From NCBI GenBank assembly GCA_015232645.1, contig JADFZF010000010.1, forward strand, positions 1-37,350: DNA of 37,350 nt, given 5' to 3'. Source of the DNA: Magnetococcales bacterium (GTDB lineage: Bacteria; Pseudomonadota; Magnetococcia; Magnetococcales; UBA8363). Below are positions 27,157-34,901 of the stretch, one piece after another. The notes under the pieces are model-generated. The model was not told the origin of the DNA, made no database searches, and worked only from the letters and a program-made list of their open reading frames with translations. A program made the translations under genes and the position numbers. Each line of letters starts with the position of its first letter. Positions within the stretch are counted from its first letter, which is position 1.

Positions 27157-27453
27157 GTGGGAAAGGTTTTTGTAGGCAATTTGCCGTTCGAAGTCACCGA
27201 GGTTCAACTCCATGATTTTTTTTCCTCTGGGCTTCAGGTTGGGGTCGTCAAGGTTGTGCGTGACCGGGAAACAGGACGGTCGCGTGGATTCGCCTTCGTG
27301 GAAGTTGAGAATCCTGACTTGATGGTTACCTTGTTCAATGGCCGAGAGCTGGACGGTCGTCTGCTCAAAGTTGACTTGGCCAGGGAGCGACCGGATCGCG
27401 GCAGCGGTCCCAACCGGGGAGCCGGGGCACGTCTATACCGGAGGTCCCGTTGA
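27157..27453 (+). CDS. RRM-domain RNA-binding protein
   Basis: 98 residues. One RNA recognition motif spans residues 2-80, with RNP2 VFVGNLP (4-10) and RNP1 RSRGFAFVEV (42-51) carrying the aromatic RNA-contact residues. A short Arg/Gly-rich tail (RPDRGSGPNRGAGARLYRRSR) adds basic charge. Such small bacterial RRM proteins are known from cyanobacteria and several proteobacteria, often linked to cold or stress, with few defined targets. The start is GTG at 27157, preceded by GGGGGAGG, an unusually strong ribosome binding site. A TATAAT lies at 27084-27089 but I see no matching -35. It is not in an obvious operon. Confidence 0.92.
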   Translation: MGKVFVGNLPFEVTEVQLHDFFSSGLQVGVVKVVRDRETGRSRGFAFVEVENPDLMVTLFNGRELDGRLLKVDLARERPDRGSGPNRGAGARLYRRSR

Positions 27454-27691
27454 GTTATTGTTATTCTATTGTAGATTATGAATGTTCAACCCTTTGATGT
27501 GCTTCGAAGCGGATCGATAAGATCCGGTTGCAGGATTTCAGGGAAAAATAACTATTATAAAATACCCTGCAAGATTATTTCTTCGGCAGCAGCCTTCAAA
27601 GTTTTTTTCTAACCGCTGTTATTGCATACGTCACCAGTCGTGGCGTTAGGGGAGAGGGCAATAAGGCTACCGGATATTTTAGGTAAAACCT

Positions 27692-28624
27692 ATGCGCTCT
27701 AAGAAAAATTTGCTTCAAAAGATCGATCTTAATCTTTTGGTGGCTTTCGATGTTCTGATGACCGAAAGAAGTGTGACGCAGGCAGGTCGTGTCCTGGGCA
27801 TTACGCAGGCGGCCATGAGCAACACCCTGAAGCGCTTGCGCCAAACTTTCGGTGATCCGTTGTTCACCAAACATGGCCATTCCATGGTTCCTACGGCTCA
27901 GGCCATCAAGCTTTCCGAACCCATCGTCAGTGCCCTGAACCACGCGCAACTGATTCTCAAAAGGGAGCAGTTCATCCCAGCCAGTGCCGATCGCTTGTTT
28001 CGTGTGGCCATCTCCGACTGTATCTCCTCATCGCTGGTCCCATCATTGTTGAGCCGATTGCGGGCAATCGCTCCCAATATTCGTTTGGAAATGGTTGAAC
28101 CGGAGGGCACCAAGCACGAAAAATTGTTGGAACGAGGAGAAGCTGACCTTCTGATATCCTGGTTTCAATGGGTAGCTCCCGGCAAATTGTACCTGCACCG
28201 ATTGTTTGAAATGCAGTGTGTCTGTCTGGCTCGGTCGGGCAATCCGCATGTGGGGGAAAAATTGACTTTGGAAGGGTTTTTGGCGGCGGATCACATCCAG
28301 TTTTTCCCGCCCCAACTGAAGACAACTCCAGTGGATGAGGCGCTGCTGCAACAAGGGCGTTTCCGGAAAGTCGTTTGCAGTTTTAGCAATTCAAGCATCA
28401 TTCCCCATCTGATTGCCAATAGTGATCTGTTGACGGTATTGCCTGATCGTCATGCCCACTATCTGGCACAGGGAACGAATCTTCAGGTTCATTCACTTCC
28501 GTTGGATGTCATGCCTTTACGCATCGCCATGGCCTGGCATGCTCGAAGCGAGGATAGTCCCCCGGAGCGTTGGCTGCGAAGCGTTATTCTCGATCTGTTT
28601 GCTGATACCCAATCTGAGCGATAA
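27692..28624 (+). CDS. LysR-type transcriptional regulator (NodD/NahR-like group), copy 1
   Basis: 310 residues. The winged helix-turn-helix spans about 10-70 (DLNLLVAFDVLMTERSVTQA, then GITQAAMSNTLKRLR), followed by a periplasmic-binding-protein-like effector domain. The wording of the DNA-binding part is that of the NodD/NahR/LinR branch. The target and inducer are unknown. The start region is odd: TAGGT-AAA-ACCTA (27680-27692) forms a small hairpin that would cover the Shine-Dalgarno AGG and the first base of the ATG. Further upstream are a perfect hairpin CGGATC-GATAA-GATCCG (27510-27526) and two mutually exclusive stems around 27528-27572. A close paralogue lies 391 bases downstream. Confidence 0.92.
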   Translation: MRSKKNLLQKIDLNLLVAFDVLMTERSVTQAGRVLGITQAAMSNTLKRLRQTFGDPLFTKHGHSMVPTAQAIKLSEPIVSALNHAQLILKREQFIPASADRLFRVAISDCISSSLVPSLLSRLRAIAPNIRLEMVEPEGTKHEKLLERGEADLLISWFQWVAPGKLYLHRLFEMQCVCLARSGNPHVGEKLTLEGFLAADHIQFFPPQLKTTPVDEALLQQGRFRKVVCSFSNSSIIPHLIANSDLLTVLPDRHAHYLAQGTNLQVHSLPLDVMPLRIAMAWHARSEDSPPERWLRSVILDLFADTQSER

Positions 28625-29015
28625 TTCAACTGAGCCCGGCAGGTATGGAGTTTCCCGATATCAGCTTCTGCTGGTGGCGAGGTGATTGTGCGTTCAATTC
28701 AAACCAAGCCCATGCCGCCGGGGAAATGTGAGGTATTGGGATTGGAGGGGCGGGACCAAGGACCAGGGAGCGATGCGGAAAAGAGGATCTGGCTTGGCGG
28801 AAGATTGGAGTTGGATTCAATGGGGGACCAAAGGGGGCCATATCCTGTTTGAAAATTTTTTTTTCTTGGATTTGTTTCCAAGATGAATTTCGAAAGGTTG
28901 CCCATTCCGTTGACTGGATTTTCCGCCTAGCTACCGTTGGGTTGGTTGCGGAAGAGACCCATTGGGCGATGCCGATCAGGTGAACTCTGGATGGAAATAC
29001 AATTTGGAGGTTGTG
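28625..29015. other. Intergenic region between two LysR genes
   Basis: A 391-base gap. An open frame of 66 codons (28686-28886) starts with GTG, is Trp/Gly/Arg-rich and low in complexity, and I do not call it a gene. There is a perfect inverted repeat CTTGGA-TTTGTT-TCCAAG at about 28865-28882, preceded by a T-run; it could be a LysR-type operator (T-N11-A class sites are common) or a terminator of the opposite strand. The ribosome binding site GGAGG of the second LysR gene is at the right edge. Confidence 0.4.
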
Positions 29016-29936
29016 ATGCGGACCGAGCTGCGCGACTTTGATTTGAATTTATTGTTGGCGTTTGAGACCCTTTTTATCGAACGTGGGGTGACCCGGGCTG
29101 GAAATGTGTTGGGCATCACCCAGGCGGCCATGAGCAATACCTTGCGAAGATTGCGGACAATTTTCAATGATCCACTGTTTGTCAAGGAGGGAAGCCGGAT
29201 GGAACCGACTGCCTTGGCGTTGGAGCTGTCGGGTCCGATTCAGGATGCCCTTAGGGAAATGCGGCAAATATTCGAGGTGGAGACGTTCAATCCTAGAAAA
29301 TCACGAACGGTTTTTCATGTGGGCATGGTCGATTATTCAGCGGCGGTCTTGTTGCCGTCGTTGCTTGATCGGTTGAAAGAGGTGGCACCTCATGTCTCCT
29401 TGAACTTGGTGGACATCGGGGGGGAGGATGAAGAGAGGTTTTTGGAAACTGGCGAAGTCGATTTGATCTTCAGTCGGTTCCAGAACGTCATGCACAAGGA
29501 ATCTTTGATACGACTTTATGAAATGCGTTATGTGTGTATTGCGCGTCAGGGCCATCCCTTGGTCAGTGAAGGAAATCTGACACTGGAGGCGTTTTTGAAG
29601 GCCGATCATGTCCATTATTACCCCCAGGGAATGGTGACGACGGTTGTTGACGAGGCGTTGACGCAGGCGGGAAAATCAAGGCGAATTGTGGTTCGTCTGT
29701 TTTCCTTGAGTTTGGTTCCTTTTATCGTGCAAAGCACCGACATGCTCGCCATTGTCCCGGATGGCGTGGCCCGATTCGTGGCTGGGCCGCTGAATTTGTC
29801 GATCATTCCAGTGCCAGTGGAAACACCCCCTTTACGGATGGCGTTGGCCTGGCACCCTAGGACGGAAAACAGTGCCCAACATGTCTGGTTGCGACAACAG
29901 ATTTTGTTGGTACTGGAAAAGGGGGGTAATGGATAA
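29016..29936 (+). CDS. LysR-type transcriptional regulator (NodD/NahR-like group), copy 2
   Basis: 306 residues from the ATG at 29016, which follows GGAGG by five bases; an in-frame start at 28962 is rejected. The DNA-binding part (DFDLNLLLAFETLFIERGVTRA, GITQAAMSNTLRRLR) and the whole effector domain match copy 1 closely, for example LYEMRYVCIARQGHPLV against LFEMQCVCLARSGNPHV. The two are clearly tandem paralogues. No metabolic operon lies next to them to suggest a target. The following gap to 30037 has no gene. Confidence 0.92.
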   Translation: MRTELRDFDLNLLLAFETLFIERGVTRAGNVLGITQAAMSNTLRRLRTIFNDPLFVKEGSRMEPTALALELSGPIQDALREMRQIFEVETFNPRKSRTVFHVGMVDYSAAVLLPSLLDRLKEVAPHVSLNLVDIGGEDEERFLETGEVDLIFSRFQNVMHKESLIRLYEMRYVCIARQGHPLVSEGNLTLEAFLKADHVHYYPQGMVTTVVDEALTQAGKSRRIVVRLFSLSLVPFIVQSTDMLAIVPDGVARFVAGPLNLSIIPVPVETPPLRMALAWHPRTENSAQHVWLRQQILLVLEKGGNG

Positions 29937-30037
29937 CTTTTGGTAGAAGCTGAAACACTTCATGTTGAAAATGAGGTCAAACCAAAGTATTGTACTCATC
30001 CGAGGGGCATCCGAAATAGGCAAGGAGAGGAGCTACG

Positions 30038-30340
30038 ATGCGGATGCGTACAAAACGAGAGTCTTTGGAAATAGGCAACGACCAGATGATTTGGCCCGAT
30101 TTATGGGCGCCGGAACGCCTACCACCATTGGAGTTGGCCCAGGTGGTGGAGGATTGTCTTTTTGCCTACATCAGTGCTCAAAGTTTACACACCCGGGAAT
30201 TAATGTGGCCTGTGTTGGCGGAGGCGGTCGAGGCCTTGGTGGCCGAGATGCGAAGAAGGTGCGTTGAGGGTGGAGGAGGAGGGGGGGATGGCGCGGACCT
30301 TGAGCTTGGGTCGGTGCCTGTGCGGCAGACCGAGCGCTAG
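30038..30340 (+). CDS. Small hypothetical protein (100 aa)
   Basis: AGGAG precedes the ATG by seven bases. The first 80 residues look protein-like and helical, with WPDLWAPERLPPLELAQVVEDCLFAYISAQ and a WPVLAEAVEALVAEMRRRC helix. The tail has a run of six glycines and acidic residues (GDGADLELG). No signal peptide. I do not recognise a family. It is convergent with the 61-residue gene below, with a strong hairpin between. An overlapping frame starting at 29962 is a Gly-rich shadow. Confidence 0.6.
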   Translation: MRMRTKRESLEIGNDQMIWPDLWAPERLPPLELAQVVEDCLFAYISAQSLHTRELMWPVLAEAVEALVAEMRRRCVEGGGGGGDGADLELGSVPVRQTER

Positions 30341-30373
30341 TCCTTTCCAGAGGATTGGTCCAGGAGAGCCGAA

Positions 30374-30397
30374 CCGGGGGGAGTGGCTTCCCCCCGG
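30374..30397. terminator. Strong GC hairpin between two convergent small genes
   Basis: CCGGGGGGA (30374-30382) pairs perfectly with TCCCCCCGG (30389-30397) around a six-base loop. It is in the right place to end both transcripts, but no T-run follows on either strand. It resembles the other G/C hairpins of this window. Confidence 0.5.
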
Positions 30398-30443
30398 AGA
30401 TTGCCGCTCTGCTACGACATGAGCCGACGCTGGATGAGCGTCG

Positions 30444-30629
30444 TTACAGCATGAACCTGCGATGAAAATAATCGAGGATGCCATCAATGCGTCGGCGCTT
30501 GATGTCATCGAGGATATCGTTTTCCGTGAGTCCTTCCGCATTCAGTCGGGTAAGGAGTCGGTTGTAGACGCCAGGCATGCCTTTGAGGAGGTTGAATTTC
30601 AACCGGGTCAGATCGGAACTGACAAACAT
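30444..30629 (-). CDS. Small hypothetical protein (61 aa)
   Basis: The ATG at 30629 has a perfect AAGGAG nine bases upstream. The product is MFVSSDLTRLKFNLL-type basic/helical sequence ending in KRRRIDGILDYFHRRFML. It has a plausible amphipathic helix throughout (GVYNRLLTRLNAEGLTENDILDDI), no signal peptide and no cysteine. Unknown family. It lies 135 bases downstream of the radical SAM gene on the same strand and might be its small partner, but the gap leaves this open. Confidence 0.6.
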   Translation of the reverse strand: MFVSSDLTRLKFNLLKGMPGVYNRLLTRLNAEGLTENDILDDIKRRRIDGILDYFHRRFML

Positions 30630-30763
30630 CGTGGTGTTCTCCTTGATGGGAAGGTGATACCTTGACGTTCGGCTGTCAGCAACCTTTATGCCGTATAGAG
30701 TTTAAGTCTGTAAAAGCAAGATGATGAGTTGGAGATCTTCAGGGGGGAGGGGTTCCAGGATTG

Positions 30764-32449
30764 TCACGGGCTTGACGATGGTTTTTGTTTGTTATCGAGT
30801 AGCCACCGGGTTAGAAACAGGCGTGCGTCAGCTTCTTGAATCATGGAATGCAGCAAATGGTGTGGACTGGTGGCACCAGCCAACAGCAATTGATGTTTTT
30901 GTGGATCGAAGGCTTCATGGGCAAAGATCAGGCGACGGTCCAATCGCTGCAGGGCCAGCAGCAATGGATCCTTGCGCCAACGGGTGAAAATTTGTGGACC
31001 TTCGGAGAGCAGATTGCCCATCCACATGGGGCTGGCGCTGAACAGCGTGACGTGGCCATTCGACCACAGCATGGGATCGGTATCGAAGGGTTCTGGACCG
31101 GGGAGGGGGGAGGGGTGGCCGCCAAGCCATTGTTCCAGCAGCAGCGATTCGGCGACAAACTCGGTCCGATCCAGTAGCTTGGCCCGTCCCATGGCATCCA
31201 CGCAGGAACTGATGAAGTAAAAAGAGACCTTTCCTTTCGGACCGATCATGGAAACATGGGCTTCGCGGATGACGCCCGCCTGATGTTGGGGGTTGACGGG
31301 ATGCCTTTTGGGGCGTGGCGAGGTTTGCCACAGGATATCCTGAATCTTCCATCCGTGGAGCGCCAGCTCGCGGGTCAAGCGGGCAAAGACTCCCTGCTCA
31401 AAAACATGGGTGGAAAAATTAAGGCTGTTTTGTTTGTGGATCAGGGCCACCTGGCATCCAGAATACCCGGCGCTGGCCATGAGAAGACGGGCGATACAGG
31501 CGACCGGAATGCGTTCGGACAATTCTCCATGGCGGTTGGCGATGATTTCCTGGTGAAATTCATCAAAGCTGAGTTGCAAAAGTACCTTGGCTTGAGCGGA
31601 TCGAAAATTTCGTTGCTTCAGGGCGTGTTCCACTTCAACAAAAAATGTTGCAGCCTCTTGTTGTGAAAGGGCCAAGCGACCATTAAGCAAGATGGCAAAG
31701 GTCGTGATTTGGTCCATGGTGGCGATGGCGTGATAAAACAATTCCAGGTCGGGAGTCAAATCGCCACCGGTCAAGAGAAGGTGGGTGGTGGATTGATTGA
31801 TGAATGGCAGCAACGATCTGGGGTCGGGGGAGGCCTTCAGGGAAGGTCGCCAGATGAACATGCAATGGCGGCAGGATTGCGGGCAGCTCAGGCGCGGGAT
31901 CAAGGCCATTTTGGCGAATGAGGGGGCGCCGGGGCTTGAATCGGGGAGCTGATCGACCAGTTCGACGCGTTTTCGATCATGACCCCCCCCCAGGTCAGTG
32001 AAAATGGCTTTTTCTTCCACCCCCAAGGTGCGTAGCGCTTTTTTCTGGGAGGTGGGAAACAGACCCAGATTCTCCCAGTCTTGCAGGAGGTCATGAATGA
32101 ATTGTGATCGATCCCCGGTCAAGGCGGTCAGGTCATAACGGGCGTTGGGAGCGCTGCTTGACGACAGTTGTTCCAAAACAAGGGCCATCAGACGGAGGTC
32201 ATCCAGAGTTATGGCAGCGATGAGCCATGTGGAGGCCTGGGGATGAAGCCGGTCGGTATGGTCCAATATTTGGGCCACCTGGGGCAGGTATTGGGGATGG
32301 ACCTCCTGTTTCAGCCAGTGGTGGGCGAAAAGAAAGCCCAGGAGCATGGTTGCAGGTCCGGTGTGGGTTTTTTGGAACCGTCGCATCGCCTCCGAAAGGC
32401 GACGTCGGTGCCACTGAATATATTCCATCTGCAGGGGTATGATGCTCAA
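30764..32449 (-). CDS. Radical SAM protein of unknown function with long N-terminal helical domain
   Basis: 561 residues starting at TTG (32449), which has GGAG at good distance and overlaps the stop of the preceding glycosyltransferase (TTGA). An ATG seven codons later lacks a ribosome binding site. Residues 1-180 are helical and unrecognised. The radical SAM motif CPQSCRHC (Cys189, Cys193, Cys196) is followed by LLLTGGDLTPD, equivalent to the GGE motif. The C-terminal half has scattered residues such as SSCVDAMGRA and no clear second Fe-S motif. I cannot assign a reaction. The tight link to a TIGR04283-like glycosyltransferase suggests modification of a sugar-bearing lipid, peptide or small molecule; this is inference. 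The gap 30630-30763 holds no gene. Confidence 0.85.
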   Translation of the reverse strand: MSIIPLQMEYIQWHRRRLSEAMRRFQKTHTGPATMLLGFLFAHHWLKQEVHPQYLPQVAQILDHTDRLHPQASTWLIAAITLDDLRLMALVLEQLSSSSAPNARYDLTALTGDRSQFIHDLLQDWENLGLFPTSQKKALRTLGVEEKAIFTDLGGGHDRKRVELVDQLPDSSPGAPSFAKMALIPRLSCPQSCRHCMFIWRPSLKASPDPRSLLPFINQSTTHLLLTGGDLTPDLELFYHAIATMDQITTFAILLNGRLALSQQEAATFFVEVEHALKQRNFRSAQAKVLLQLSFDEFHQEIIANRHGELSERIPVACIARLLMASAGYSGCQVALIHKQNSLNFSTHVFEQGVFARLTRELALHGWKIQDILWQTSPRPKRHPVNPQHQAGVIREAHVSMIGPKGKVSFYFISSCVDAMGRAKLLDRTEFVAESLLLEQWLGGHPSPLPGPEPFDTDPMLWSNGHVTLFSASPMWMGNLLSEGPQIFTRWRKDPLLLALQRLDRRLIFAHEAFDPQKHQLLLAGATSPHHLLHSMIQEADARLFLTRWLLDNKQKPSSSP

Positions 32450-33483
32450 TGTTCACTCCATTGGAAGTAAAGGCGTAAACTGTGAAATAGCAACCTGGAG
32501 CCCACGGCGGCCACCGGATCGGGCAACAAACGGGGTAATAGCGGTTCCAGGTGTCTGTTGAAGAAATGCAAAAACAATAATGGATTGGGAACGGTATTGT
32601 TGTGGGATAGGACGTCGAAGAACAAGAATATTTGCCAGAGGGATCGGCGTAGCGACCGACCAATGGCATGCCAATGACAACCGCGTTGCTTGGGGGACAT
32701 GGCACGCTGGAGATCGGTAATCAGGCGAAAGAAGGGGAGCATGGTCAGGGGATGTCGAGTCTTGCCGTGCTCGCGATAGAGGGCAGGAGCCCGTTGCAAA
32801 AAGTCGTGAAGTTCGATTTCATGACAGATCATCATCAAGGCATTCAATAGGGTTCGCTGTACCAGGCCTTCCTGAATGAAACGTCGGCTCGAGGTTTCGA
32901 GTCGTCCAGGCAGCAGGACCCATTGGCCTAGATGGGATATTTTTTGGGTCAGCAGGCGTTCTTCAAGGAAAGGGTAGGTGGCGTCGAAACCACCGATGAC
33001 ATCGAAAAGGGGGCGTGTGATCCACAACCCCTGGTCGCCATGGATACATTCGGGACGATTGAGTCGTGATTTTGTTTCCCAAAATGACCACCAATTCTTG
33101 CCATTGGCCGAAGAATCGAAAAAATGCAACGAAAAATGACCGGCAGAACAGGGTTCGGTCCTCAGTGTCTGACACATGAAATCCATGGCCTCTGCCAAAA
33201 ACAGCGGATGGGGTAGACGTGAATCGGCATGGACAAACAGCAGATGTTCGCCAGTGGCAAGCGCTGCGGCGGCGTTCATCTGTCGCCCTCGTCCCGGTGG
33301 GGTAGTGACGAGCAACGCCCCGTGGGATCGGGCCACGGTGACGGAAGCATCGGTCGAACCACCGTCAGCGACCAACAGTTCATAGTTGATCCCTTCTTGT
33401 CGCGCCAACTGTTCCAATAGTTGCCTCAGGACAGGGGCATCGTTCAGTACCGGAATGATGATTGAGAGGTTATTGGCGTCCAT
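32446..33483 (-). CDS. Family 2 glycosyltransferase, TIGR04283-like, with C-terminal extension
   Basis: 345 residues from the ATG at 33483; the open frame extends upstream but would collide with the divergent thioredoxin gene. The GT-A core shows SIIIPVLNDAPVLRQLLEQL, VADGGSTDAS, PPGRGRQMNAAAALATG, the DxD-like HADSRLP and HGDQGLWITR, matching the group named 'rSAM/selenodomain-associated transferase 2' (TIGR04283). That group is about 230 residues. Here about 120 additional residues follow, with hydrophobic segments (LWQIFLFFDVLSHN) that may tie it to the membrane. The donor and acceptor are unknown. The 3' end overlaps the radical SAM gene by 4 bases, so the two are co-translated. An ArsS-like enzyme of the associated family lies 16 kb away. 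Confidence 0.85.
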   Translation of the reverse strand: MDANNLSIIIPVLNDAPVLRQLLEQLARQEGINYELLVADGGSTDASVTVARSHGALLVTTPPGRGRQMNAAAALATGEHLLFVHADSRLPHPLFLAEAMDFMCQTLRTEPCSAGHFSLHFFDSSANGKNWWSFWETKSRLNRPECIHGDQGLWITRPLFDVIGGFDATYPFLEERLLTQKISHLGQWVLLPGRLETSSRRFIQEGLVQRTLLNALMMICHEIELHDFLQRAPALYREHGKTRHPLTMLPFFRLITDLQRAMSPKQRGCHWHAIGRSLRRSLWQIFLFFDVLSHNNTVPNPLLFLHFFNRHLEPLLPRLLPDPVAAVGSRLLFHSLRLYFQWSEH

Positions 33484-33577
33484 GATAAGGTAGCGGATCA
33501 GAAGTGTATTGCCGGGGTTTTTGTACGATGACGGCTGCATCAGGTGGCGATTGTTTGAATCTACCATGGCCATGACC

Positions 33578-33937
33578 ATGAAAATCTATGGCATCTTTTT
33601 TTTCGTGACCTTGTATTCGGGCTTGGCCTATTCTGAAGAATTGGTATCTGGACGCCTGTTCATGGTGACCAGCCAGGTTTGTCCCTATTGTCGCGAGTTC
33701 AAGGAAACTGTAGGCAGGTTTTATCATAAAACCTCGATTGGAAAGCGTTTCCCATTGACCGAAATTGACAGCGATAATCCCCCGGATGAATTTCTGAATT
33801 TGCTCTGGGAGATCCGTTTTTATCCGACTTTTCTGGTTTATAACCGGGATGGAAGGGAACTTGCACGGTTTCGGGGGTATCGCGGCGAAGAAGCCTTCTG
33901 GGGAGAATTGGATAAGGCGACGCGCAAGAGCCCGTGA
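33578..33937 (+). CDS. Periplasmic thioredoxin-fold protein (SoxW-like)
   Basis: 119 residues from the ATG at 33578. An N-terminal signal peptide (MKIYGIFFFVTLYSGLAYS) is followed by a thioredoxin-like domain with CPYC at residues 35-38 and the cis-proline segment FYPTFLVY. It likely reduces or exchanges disulfides in the periplasm, or keeps a cofactor thiol reduced. In-frame ATGs at 33566 and 33572 are also possible; none has a strong ribosome binding site. It is divergent from the glycosyltransferase and 32 bases before ftsY. Confidence 0.85.
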   Translation: MKIYGIFFFVTLYSGLAYSEELVSGRLFMVTSQVCPYCREFKETVGRFYHKTSIGKRFPLTEIDSDNPPDEFLNLLWEIRFYPTFLVYNRDGRELARFRGYRGEEAFWGELDKATRKSP

Positions 33938-33969
33938 ATGTTGGCTGGTTTGCATGGAGGTTTGAGGGA

Positions 33970-34875
33970 ATGTCATTATTTGAACGGTTGAAGATCGGTT
34001 TGACCAAAACCAGGGAGCGATTTTCCAAGGGTTTGGACGATCTATTCAAGGGATCAGGAAACAGTGAATCCTTGTTCGATGATCTGGAAGGATTACTGAT
34101 CACCTCCGATTTTGGTCTGGAAACCAGTGTCGCCATTATTGAAGAACTCAGACAGCGGCAGGATCGGGAAGCGGCTAAACAACCCGAAAAGTTGCGTATG
34201 TTGTTAAGGCAAATCGTTTTGGAGCGTCTGTTGCCGGCGCAGATTGATCTGCCATCCTGGACCGAAAAGCCAACGGTCGTATTGGTCGTTGGCGTCAACG
34301 GGGTGGGGAAGACGACAACCATCGGCAAATTGGCCTATTTTTTTCGGAAACGGGGGAATTCGGTCATGCTGGCTGCCGGGGATACCTTTCGGGCCGCGGC
34401 GGTGGAGCAACTACGTTTGTGGGGCGAACGTTGTGATTGTCCGGTGATTGCGCAACTGCAGGGCGCTGATAGCGCTTCGGTCATCTATGATGCCCACAAT
34501 GCTGCCATGGCTCGTGGTTTTGATCTGTTGCTCGCCGATACGGCCGGACGCTTGCATACCAAGGTCAACCTGATGGAAGAGTTGAAAAAAATAAAAAGAG
34601 TTCTAGGTCGCCAGGGTGGCCAGGCCCCCCATGAGGTATGGTTGGTGCTTGATGCGACCACCGGTCAGAACGCCCATAGCCAGGTAAAAAAATTTTATGA
34701 TGATCTCGGGGTTACCGGTTTGATCATCACCAAATTGGATGGCACCGCCAAGGGAGGCGTTGTGGTGGGCTTGGCGCAAGCGTTTGGTTTGCCGGTACGT
34801 TTCATCGGTGTCGGTGAGGCCATGGAGGATCTGCGGCCTTTCATTGCCGAGCAATTTGTCGAAGCTTTTTTTTAA
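33970..34875 (+). CDS. ftsY: FtsY, signal recognition particle receptor
   Basis: 301 residues from the ATG at 33970, with GGAGG nine bases upstream; a GTG at 33934 overlapping the thioredoxin stop is less likely. SRP GTPase NG domain with G1 GVNGVGKTT (residues 108-116), DTFRAAAVEQL, DTAGR and TKLDGTAKGG. It docks ribosome-SRP complexes at the inner membrane for co-translational insertion. The acidic N-terminal A domain of the E. coli protein is missing, as in many other bacteria. Confidence 0.98.
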   Translation: MSLFERLKIGLTKTRERFSKGLDDLFKGSGNSESLFDDLEGLLITSDFGLETSVAIIEELRQRQDREAAKQPEKLRMLLRQIVLERLLPAQIDLPSWTEKPTVVLVVGVNGVGKTTTIGKLAYFFRKRGNSVMLAAGDTFRAAAVEQLRLWGERCDCPVIAQLQGADSASVIYDAHNAAMARGFDLLLADTAGRLHTKVNLMEELKKIKRVLGRQGGQAPHEVWLVLDATTGQNAHSQVKKFYDDLGVTGLIITKLDGTAKGGVVVGLAQAFGLPVRFIGVGEAMEDLRPFIAEQFVEAFF

Positions 34876-34901
34876 TTTTTCTCATTTTCAATGGTTCGTC
34901 C

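Noticed and set aside
26615-27197. Minus-strand frames of 129 and 93 codons downstream of ubiD
   Set aside because: They read through the inverted-repeat element; similar peptides appear at the other repeat copies because the DNA is repeated.
28686-28886. 66-codon frame between the LysR genes
   Set aside because: GTG start, low-complexity Trp/Gly/Arg composition, no family; kept as intergenic.
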